Positions 57,801-64,000 of a stretch of DNA of 64,000 bases are shown here, piece after piece. Positions within the stretch are counted from its first letter, which is position 1; every line of letters starts with the position of its first letter. The notes under the pieces are model-generated. The model did no database searches, was not told the DNA's origin, and saw nothing but the letters and a program-made list of their open reading frames with translations. The position numbers were made by a program, and so were the translations under genes. Source of the DNA: Campylorhamphus procurvoides (Eukaryota > Chordata > Aves > Passeriformes > Dendrocolaptidae); NCBI GenBank assembly GCA_013396655.1, contig WBMV01000073.1:1307295-1371294 (forward strand), given 5' to 3'.

Positions 57801-60800
57801 AAGGCACCATCCAGCTCCGGGGGCAGCTGGGAGCTGTCAACGTGGCGGCCCAGAGCCTTCAGCGACGTCAGGGTCTCCACCTGTGGGCACAAGCTTCGTT
57901 AAGGCTGGTCCCTCTCCTACGACATCCTAAAGCAGGAAATAACCCCTCCTGCCCCAGGCCAGGGGATGGGGACAGGCTCACCTGCACCCCAGGCAGCCTC
58001 TCGCGGTGGGCAACCAGCTCCTTCTCAGCCAGCAGCAGCACACTGTGGATGCAGCCTGGTGAGACACTCTGTAGGAGGCAGGGAACAGTCACCAGGGCAA
58101 ACCCCACACGCTGCCCATAGGTCACCCATGGGGCTGCTGGGGCTGCCCAGGTTGGCTGAGACTGGTGAGCTAATTGTAAAGGACAAGGCTCCTGAGCACA
58201 GTGGCATTGGAGATGAAAGCAGGTCACTCAGGACATGACCCTGTCCCAGCCACCAGTTCTCTGGAAAAGGACCTGTGTGAAGAGCATCATGAATGAACCT
58301 TCTCTGGCACCAGCAACACTTCTCCATGTGGGGAGCATTGGGGCCAGCATGGAATTTAACAGGCACAGAGAGGCAAAGGGTGCTGTGGCAGCACGGACCC
58401 CATGGCCCCCAACAATGCAGTGTGGCACTGCCTCAGCACCAGCACAGGGACCCTGCCAGATGATAGACTGTCACTGCAGAGCCCATTTCCTCCAGCAGGA
58501 TGCTGGAGGGGTCTGGATCATGCCACAGTGCTGGGCAATGATGAGGCTGGGAAGGGACCTTTGAGGATTGCATGTGCAGCAGGCACAGGGGAGGCTCTGA
58601 GGGACCCCAAGAGGGTGGCAGCACTCCCTCTCAGGCAGGGACACCTGTCCCAGAGTATCTATGGCACAAGCATGCCAAGCCCAGTGTACCTGGACAGAGC
58701 GGAGGGCCGAGAACAAGACAGGAGCGGGAGGCTGCCTCCTGGCATCCACCACGACCGTCAGCCCAATGTCCTTCACTTCTCGCCTCTCGCCATTCTTCAC
58801 TTCTCGCCTAGCAAGGGGAAACACAGCAGGAGCAGATGGCACATGAAGTGTGGGTCTTTCCCTGGGACAGGACCTGATCGAAGCCCCCTCCCACACTCTG
58901 CACTCCCAGGCAGGCAGGAACGCACAGCCACAAGTGGTCACCTTGTCCCTGTGGGACGCCCCAGACAGGGGCTCAAAGCATGCACCTCTGGCAGGAGCAC
59001 AGCCCAGAGTCATTGGGGATGTGCCCAAACCAGCATGTGGGGGATGCTGGGCATCCTGACTTGGCCCAGGAGCCCTGAGCCAGGCAGCAGCTGGGGATCA
59101 CTGGCAGGTCCTGCTAGTTCTTACCTGGGGAGGGAGCAGAGGTAGAGGATGAGCCTCGCCAGCTCAGGAGCTGAGCACCACGCAGCCCCCCAGGCACTGC
59201 CACTGGTGGTCACCAGAAGGAGGGCCCTGCCCAACCTGTCTGAGCTCCCTGCAGGAGAAGGGTGAGTGACTCCTCTGGCAGCAACCCACCAGCCCCGAGC
59301 AACCCACGAGCAACCCCATTGGTGCTGCCCCAGCTCAGCTCAGGGCCCACCATGGTGCAACCCCCCTGGTCTTCCCAGAGGGGTAGAGCCAGCCTGAGGG
59401 GGCTCTTGAAATGAACTCCTGGCATTCCAAAGCTGCTGGGGACATTTTTCCTGAGAAAAAGATGGGTTTTGTTACAGTTTTTTGGTTCTCAGGAAAAGGA
59501 AGGAGCCAAATGTTTAGTGTTTGGCAGCTAAAGCTGAACAGCTTCACTAGAGAGGAATGGTGTGGGAGGGTTTCAGGCGGCCGGGACCAGGGCAGCTGCT
59601 CTGCACAGACTGCCTGCATTTCTGTTTTTAATGGTTTTGCCCAGCTGAAAGGAAATTTTCTGCTTGGGGGATTTCCGGCCTCCAGCAAAGCCCTGAAACC
59701 TTCCTCCAGAACACCCACTCCAGCAGCCCCGTTTCCCTCTGGAGGTCTGTCCTGCCATCCCCCAGGCTTGCGGTGCCAGCAAGTACCTGGCAGGCAGATG
59801 ATGCCAGACTGCAACAGCCCGGCATGCAGATCCAGCCAGGTCAGTGGTTCCCATCCAGCAGCACTGGTACCAGGCACGGAGGGACCATTCTTACAGCTGG
59901 TGCTTTCCAAGGACTGTTCCTCCATGGGGGCAGCAGCAGCTGCATTTGTACCTGTGCACAGGGATGGAGGAGAAGGGAGCTGGTGACACACAATGAGGCA
60001 AAGGAAAATGGTAAAGCCCCAGCAGTGTCCAGTGAGGCGCAGCAGCCCCATGGCACGGTACCTTTCCCAGCTGCCCTGGCTCTGCCCATCCTGGGTGAGT
60101 AGATGGCCGACATCTTCTTCCAGGCCCCCTCGTGTTGGCTGGTGGCTCTTTCATCCCCAGGGGTTGCCCCAAGCCGAGCACCCTTCAGGAAGGAGAACTT
60201 GTGGCTGGAGCCTGGTGGGAGCCGAGGGCTGCCCCGCTGTGCCAATGCCTCTGTTGGCACCCCAGGAGTCGCTTGGTGGGGCTGGTGGCCAAGGAGTGTG
60301 GGGCTGCTGGCCCCCTTCCCCTGCTGCACAGGGGTCTCACGGGGGGCAGCAGGGGGCAGATCAGGGCTGGGGCCATCTGGCTCTTCCAGGATGGCTGCCA
60401 TCAGCCCGGAGCCAAAGCTCACAGGGTTCTGCAGTGCGGCCAGGTAGGAGTCACGGTGGCGGCACCTTGGGCCGTGTGGCCCTGGCTCCTGGCTCAGCTT
60501 CCTCCCCAGGCATGGGCTGCAGGGACTCTCCTCTGAGCTCAGTGCCCGTCCGCAGGGCCAGGCATCTGTCCCTGGTCCCCCATTTGCCCAGGGGAGCATC
60601 ACCTCAGCCCCAGCCCTCACTGTCCCTGGTGGGCAGGTGGGCAGCAGGGACCTGTTCAGGATGTGCAGCTGTTCCTGGGATTGCTCCAGGAGATCCACGT
60701 ACTCCCCCTCCAGGTTCTGGCTGATGATCTCGCAGAGGCTGGGCACTGCCAGCATGGCCGGCTTCTTTCGCAGCCCAACCTGCTCCACCTTGATCAGTCC

Positions 60801-62039
60801 CGGGTATCGCCCCTGGCTCAACTTCCGAGAGGTGGCTTTGCAGCCTGGGATGGTGCCTGCAATGTTACCATAGGGCACAGGGATGTTTGCTGTGCCGTGG
60901 GCCACGGGTGTGCTGGGTGCTGCTGGCTTGGGTGCAGCCTGAGCAGGTTCATGCCGGGCACCTGCAGGTACACCCTCCGCTTCAGCCCTGGGCTTGGTGA
61001 TGAATTCTGGTGTGGCAATCCGGCTCCATGGCAGTGGGGTTACACCATTCTCAGTGGCCACCAGGCAGGAGTGCAGGGGGGCCCCAGCCCAGCTGCTGTT
61101 CACTTCCTCCAGCCACGCATCAGTGAAGAGCAGTGCATGGGCAGCCTCAGGGACCGGCGTCTCCTCCACTGAGTGGAGGTCCAGGGAGAGATGTTTGATG
61201 GTGACACGTGCTGAGTGCTCCTCACAGGGCTCAGCTTGCAGGTAGAAGTCCCCGGGGCGCAGCAGGAGGGGGTTGAGTGGCGCAAGGTGCACGACCACCT
61301 TCTCATGCAGACACAAGGGCCAGCCTTCATGGAGAAAGATGTGGTTAAAGTAGGGAGCCTGGGAGGGAGGAAGAACACAATGCATGAGTGAGCCCTGCCA
61401 GCTCGGAACCCTGCCAGCTTCATGCCCTCCCAGCCGCCCCCATGGGCTCTCACTGCCTGACTCTGCTTCCCATGATGGGGACACAAGATCTCAGCAACAC
61501 GATGGATATCCCTGAGCCAAGACAGCACAGCAGAGCTGTGCAAGCCCACCCCGAGCCATGGCTACTCCCAGGGTGTGGAGTCTCCCCATGTACTTACAGA
61601 GGGAAAACCCCTGCTTGAGAAAGACAAGGTGACCCCAGGGTCCCCCAACCCTTTATTGCAAGGACCACATGTGCCGGAACCATCCCAGGAAGCTGGGTGT
61701 GCATGGTCCCCTCTGCAGAGAGGGGATGGGACAGAGACTGGATGTGCAGGGAGGGAGCCATGCAGGCAGGACACATTAGGGCAAATGCCCCATGTCTGGG
61801 AGCAGGACTCAGGGGCACCACAGTGGGGACATGGGGCTTACACAGGCTGCCTGCCGCAGGCGCTCGAAGAGCCGCTTGGCTGGGATGAGGAACTGGAGCA
61901 GACAGCAGAGCCCATCACCCTGGTAGCTGGTCTCCAGCAGCCGAAACACCTGGCCCAGGATGGTTGGGGCTGTGGCTTCGAAGGGTGGGTAGAGGGCCTG
62001 GAGGGCATTCTGCACTGCTGCATCCAGTGACCCAGCGTC
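53822..62039 (-). CDS. KIAA1755: KIAA1755 orthologue: Sec14-like and spectrin-like protein, thirteen exons (first codon unresolved)
   Basis: Thirteen frame-consistent exons give about 1,264 residues before adding the start; the human protein is about 1,200. The N-terminal exon has the family block [20 protein letters not shown] and [17 protein letters not shown]. The next, 1.3-kb exon has [42 protein letters not shown] and [10 protein letters not shown] around a low-complexity Pro/Ser/Gly-rich stretch. Residues about 530-700 resemble a Sec14/CRAL-TRIO domain of the Trio/PLEKHG4 type ([42 protein letters not shown]). Residues about 700-1030 are helical and spectrin-repeat-like. The C-terminus is Pro/Ser-rich with [13 protein letters not shown]. 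No DH or PH domain follows, unlike the RhoGEF relatives. The molecular function is not established. Position next to TGM2 supports the assignment. Confidence 0.9.
54889..55080 (-). CDS. KIAA1755: KIAA1755 spectrin-like exon (12th recognised)
   Basis: The acceptor is gtcctgcag|GCTCGGTA and the donor AACAAG|gtgggt. It encodes [20 protein letters not shown] through [10 protein letters not shown]. 64 codons, phase 0 at both ends. Confidence 0.9.
55081..55620 (-). other. KIAA1755 intron before the 12th exon
   Basis: A 0.54-kb GT-AG intron with no recognised feature. Confidence 0.75.
55621..55743 (-). CDS. KIAA1755: KIAA1755 11th exon
   Basis: The acceptor is ctctcacag|CTGGGGTG and the donor GCCACA|gtacgt. 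It encodes [20 protein letters not shown] through NEFLTQAT. 41 codons, phase 0. Confidence 0.9.
56019..56157 (-). CDS. KIAA1755: KIAA1755 10th exon
   Basis: The acceptor is caaccaccag|GACTGGC and the donor AGCAAG|gtgagc. It encodes [20 protein letters not shown] through RELETEFSK. Strongly helical, spectrin-like. Confidence 0.9.
56158..56941 (-). other. KIAA1755 intron 9-10, contains a degenerate minisatellite
   Basis: A 0.78-kb GT-AG intron. About 56410-56640 is a degenerate tandem array. Confidence 0.75.
56410..56640. repeat. Degenerate minisatellite of gagtg-n-gcatcac/ggcatgg units
   Basis: Recurrent words (gagtgcagcatcac, gagtgtgacatcac, gagtatgccatggc, aagtgcgacatcac, gagtgcagcatggc) recur irregularly at about 25-30 base spacing with strong drift. 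A true but decayed tandem array is the simplest reading. Confidence 0.65.
56942..57090 (-). CDS. KIAA1755: KIAA1755 9th exon
   Basis: The acceptor is cctctgcag|GATGCAGC and the donor GACCACGTCAG|gtagga. It encodes [40 protein letters not shown] and SDHV plus part of Arg. Confidence 0.9.
57346..57444 (-). CDS. KIAA1755: KIAA1755 8th exon
   Basis: The acceptor is ccttccatag|AAGCTGCA and the donor GGGACACAG|gtaaga. It encodes [20 protein letters not shown] through DTLAGTQ. 33 codons, phase 0. Confidence 0.9.
57445..57763 (-). other. KIAA1755 intron 7-8
   Basis: A short GT-AG intron with no recognised feature. Confidence 0.75.
57764..57880 (-). CDS. KIAA1755: KIAA1755 7th exon, end of the Sec14-like domain
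   Basis: The acceptor is gtgcccacag|GTGGAGAC and the donor TTCTTCCAG|gtgtct. It encodes [20 protein letters not shown], then [19 protein letters not shown]. The [10 protein letters not shown]...Y-H-EW pattern is the closing signature of Sec14-like domains in Trio/Dbl-family proteins. Confidence 0.92.
57982..58068 (-). CDS. KIAA1755: KIAA1755 6th exon
   Basis: The acceptor is cctcctacag|AGTGTCTC and the donor GGGGTGCAG|gtgagc. It encodes [20 protein letters not shown] and HRERLPGVQ, a Sec14-like core strand and helix. Confidence 0.9.
58069..58689 (-). other. KIAA1755 intron 5-6
   Basis: A 0.62-kb GT-AG intron with no recognised feature. Confidence 0.75.
58690..58807 (-). CDS. KIAA1755: KIAA1755 5th exon, with 24-base in-frame duplication
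   Basis: The acceptor is ccccttgctag|GCGAGAAG and the donor TCTGTCCAG|gtacac. It encodes [20 protein letters not shown], then [23 protein letters not shown] appears twice eight residues apart. Confidence 0.88.
58771..58809. repeat. Direct repeat of 15 bases at period 24, overlapping a splice acceptor
   Basis: cttcacttctcgcct occurs at 58771-58785 and 58795-58809 without a mismatch. The second copy covers the KIAA1755 exon 5 acceptor. Confidence 0.95.
58808..59124 (-). other. KIAA1755 intron 4-5
   Basis: A 0.32-kb GT-AG intron with no recognised feature beyond the repeat at its acceptor end. Confidence 0.75.
59125..59248 (-). CDS. KIAA1755: KIAA1755 4th exon
   Basis: The acceptor is cttctcctgcag|GGAGCTC and the donor CTCCCCAG|gtaaga. 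It encodes [20 protein letters not shown] through [12 protein letters not shown], start of the Sec14-like core. Confidence 0.9.
59249..59786 (-). other. KIAA1755 intron 3-4
   Basis: A 0.54-kb GT-AG intron. No recognised repeat. Confidence 0.75.
59787..59951 (-). CDS. KIAA1755: KIAA1755 3rd exon
   Basis: The acceptor is cctgtgcacag|GTACAAAT and the donor CTGCCAG|gtactt. It encodes [20 protein letters not shown] through [14 protein letters not shown], a linker leading to the Sec14-like region. Confidence 0.85.
60062..61358 (-). CDS. KIAA1755: KIAA1755 2nd recognised exon (1.3 kb)
   Basis: The acceptor is tccctcccag|GCTCCCTA and the donor GCTGGGAAAG|gtaccg. It encodes [20 protein letters not shown] at the start. 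Conserved islands ([42 protein letters not shown]) are separated by a Pro/Ser/Gly-rich low-complexity middle. Confidence 0.92.
61842..62039 (-). CDS. KIAA1755: KIAA1755 first recognised coding exon
   Basis: The acceptor is cctccctcccacag|GACGCTGG and the donor GCAGCCTGT|gtaagc. It encodes [20 protein letters not shown] through [10 protein letters not shown], 66 codons, phase 0. The initiating ATG is upstream: a candidate micro-exon ATG|gtgggc lies at 62125-62127, or translation could begin at the in-frame ATG 62058-62060 if the intron were retained. Confidence 0.88.
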
Positions 62040-62984
62040 CTGTGGGAGGGAGGAAAGCATTGCTGGTGGGAGAGCGGCCCTGAAGAGGGGATGCCATCAC
62101 CCACATGCCAGTGCCTCAGCCCACCATCCCATGCTGCACCACGTTGCTGCCAGAGCTCTGGGATGCCCATGCTGGCAATGCTGAGCTCGAGGGCTCCAAA
62201 CCTTCCTGGGCTGGAAACGGGAAGAACTGGGAGTGGAGCACAGTGAGCATGGCACAGTCAGGGCGCGAGGCATAGCGGGTCCAGTCCCCAGCACTGGGCT
62301 GTGGTTAAGGAGCCTGGGATGTGCCTTTGAGGGCAGCCAGACACCTTGCTCAGCACCAGCCATGAGGAGGAGGAGCCACAGCAGCCGAGGGGTTAAGCAG
62401 AGTCAGATCAGACAGAGCGTGGAGATGTGCTGGGCTCCGCAGCTTGCTGCACGAATGCAGCAGATGGGAGGAAGGACAAACATCTGAAGATGGATAGGGT
62501 GTTTTGGTCCAGACTCATTGCTGAATTTGCCAAACTTAAGATTAGTCCTGCAAGCATTTTTTGGGAAGCGTTCTGCCGTGTTGCAGCCCCTCATGCTGCC
62601 TCAGATGGGATGAGGACACTGGGACTGCACCACATGTGAACCAATGGTTTTCAGTTTGTTCCCCCAGTGCTGCAGAAGCTGTTGGCTGCTTGGACCCAGC
62701 TGGTACAGCTGGTACATGGAGGGAAGCTGCCCCACAGCTCCTGTGACACCTTGGCTGCACTCTAGACAGTGTGAGGGTGACTTTGGCACAGCTGCTCAAG
62801 GCACCCCACCTCCAAGCATCTGGGTCCTGCACCTTGAGCAGCTGCAGCTTGCCATCATCCCTGTGCTCCTGTGAGGGCATCTGGAAAGTCCAGTAGAATT
62901 AGCTGAAGGTGGGATTAGCTCAAGGTGAGCATTACTTTCAAGCAGCTAATCCCTGGTCCAGAAGCCCATACAGAGACAAAGGGG

Positions 62985-63058
62985 CCCCGGTTAATTCAGC
63001 TTAATTAGTTTTAATGCGCTTTAGCTAAAGCACTTTGCTGTCATGCTTGGTTAATTCT
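62985..63058. promoter_or_regulatory. AT-rich cluster of homeodomain-type motifs (candidate regulatory element)
   Basis: Within about 75 bases the plus strand has ggttaattcagcttaattag, then tttaatgcgctttagctaaa, then tggttaattctt: three TTAATT-type cores, one of them the palindrome TTAATTA(G). It lies in GC-rich surroundings. Function is inference. Confidence 0.3.
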
Positions 63059-63502
63059 TCTTGACTTTTTCTTCATGGGTCCATGCAGGAATCTCCTGCC
63101 CTTGCACCTGACAGGAGAAGCCACAGAGCTAGGTAGAGCAGGAGGAGAGCCAGTTCCTTCTCAGGGCCTTAATCTGTCAGTGTGTTCCTGTCCTGGTTCT
63201 CTGCCCTTGGACATTTCTCCTCATGCTTAGTCTCACTATGCACAGTTCCCAGAAGGGACTGGAGACCCTTCTCTGGAAAATCTCTGCTGCAGAGCAAGGT
63301 ACCCCACTCCATGTTGCTCCAGTGGAGTCCTGGTGCAGCCACCTGGTCCCTAGTGCCAAACCCAAATGGGCACCCACCTCCCCTTGCCTAGTACCACTGA
63401 TCTCAGCTTCTTCCCCATCCCAATACTGAGCTGAGGAGCCACAATCTGCAACAGCACAGGGGGATCCATCCAGCTCTGAATGCTGCCCTGCTCTGCCTCT
63501 GA

Positions 63503-63660
63503 TGGTCTTTTAAATCCTTCCAGGGATGATGATTCCACCACTGCCTGGGTAGTCCATGCCAGAGCTTGACAGTCCTTTCAGGGGAGAAGTTTTTCCCAGT
63601 ATCCAATCTAACCCTCCCCTGGTGCTACTTAAAGCCGTTTCCTCTTGCCCTATCACCCAG
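63503..63660 (-). mobile_element. CR1-family LINE fragment, antisense to the window
   Basis: The plus strand carries 'ccagggatgatgattccaccactgcctgggtagtcc...', 'aagtttttcccagtatccaatctaaccctcccctggtgc' and 'ccgtttcctcttgccctatcac' in that order, the complement of the CR1 3' region. It is an internal, truncated copy. Confidence 0.85.
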
Positions 63661-64000
63661 GACTTCGTCCAGCAGCTGGGACCGTGTGAGTCAATGACAG
63701 GAGAGAACCAGGGACTGATGGAGGCACCAGACATAGTCTGGGTTGTGCTGGGGAATATTTTGGCCTGAATGACTGACTAGAAATGTTTTCATGGAGTGTC
63801 ACAAAGCACTTCATCACTGGGGGAGGCTTTTGGGCTAAGCATGGTGTAGCGCCTCTGTGTTCGTGAGTGAAGCCGCGTTCCAGGCCAGCCAGGAGCCCGT
63901 AGGAATCCAAAAGCAGACAATTATCCCAGTCCCTCCACCCGCTGCTGGGGAGCGGAGCTGGAACAAAGGCATTAGGGAACATAAGGAGATTTACATTTGC

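Larger units (their letters stand above)
62040..64000. other. KIAA1755 upstream region
   Basis: No further coding exon is certain. The region includes a candidate first-codon exon at 62125-62127, an AT-rich stretch with homeodomain-type TAATTA sites (62985-63058) and an antisense CR1 fragment (63503-63660). The KIAA1755 transcription start was not identified. Confidence 0.5.

Noticed and set aside
58402..59145. 247-codon plus-strand open frame
   Set aside because: It is antisense to KIAA1755 exon 5 and its introns.
61598..61615. Possible KIAA1755 micro-exon between ctcaagcag and gtaagt (GFSL)
   Set aside because: It would be 13 or 16 bases long and break the phase-0 join between the exons at 61842 and 61358.
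1..64000. CRISPR arrays, tRNA or rRNA genes, prokaryotic operons
   Set aside because: None was found; the tandem repeats have no spacer structure and the genes are spliced vertebrate genes.

Overview
This is vertebrate nuclear DNA, most likely from a bird. It carries spliced genes with GT-AG introns, two CR1-type LINE fragments (the dominant avian retrotransposon) and GC-rich promoters with small sequence gaps (a single N at 2312 and 16 Ns at 44829-44844). The species cannot be named from the sequence. The four genes and their order, TTI1(-) / RPRD1B(+) / TGM2(-) / KIAA1755(-), match, from my knowledge, the block on human chromosome 20q11.23. No prokaryotic operon, CRISPR array, tRNA or rRNA gene was seen.

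Layout: 1-2251 is the 5' coding exon of TTI1, running off the left edge. A GC-rich bidirectional promoter with only 95 bases between start codons (2252-2346) joins it to RPRD1B, whose seven coding exons (2347-24813) give a complete 326-residue protein. A putative long 3'UTR (three poly(A) signals to 28445) and a gene-poor stretch lead to TGM2. TGM2 has a 3'UTR near 32117-32735 and twelve fully visible coding exons from 32736 to 42690. Its start codon lies at 44848, with the exon 1 donor hidden in the 16-N gap, and a TATA-like promoter lies at about 44983. About 8.5 kb of gene-free DNA with tandem repeats follows, and then KIAA1755 (53822-62039, thirteen exons recognised). Only the first codon(s) of KIAA1755 remain unresolved. 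The right edge (62040-64000) is upstream sequence with an AT-rich homeodomain-like cluster and a CR1 fragment.

The genes do not form one pathway. TTI1 stabilises PIKK kinases (mTOR, ATM, ATR), RPRD1B reads the RNA polymerase II CTD, TGM2 is a calcium-dependent, GTP-regulated protein crosslinker, and KIAA1755 is a poorly studied Sec14-like/spectrin-like protein. The exon boundaries were read by eye from splice sites, and every internal exon keeps the reading frame.

I see no convincing new molecular system. The most useful leads are an in-frame 24-base duplication next to a KIAA1755 splice acceptor, the compact bidirectional promoter, a tandem acceptor in RPRD1B, a possible read-through short TGM2 isoform that ends at the junction known from human TGM2-S, and several unusual tandem repeats.
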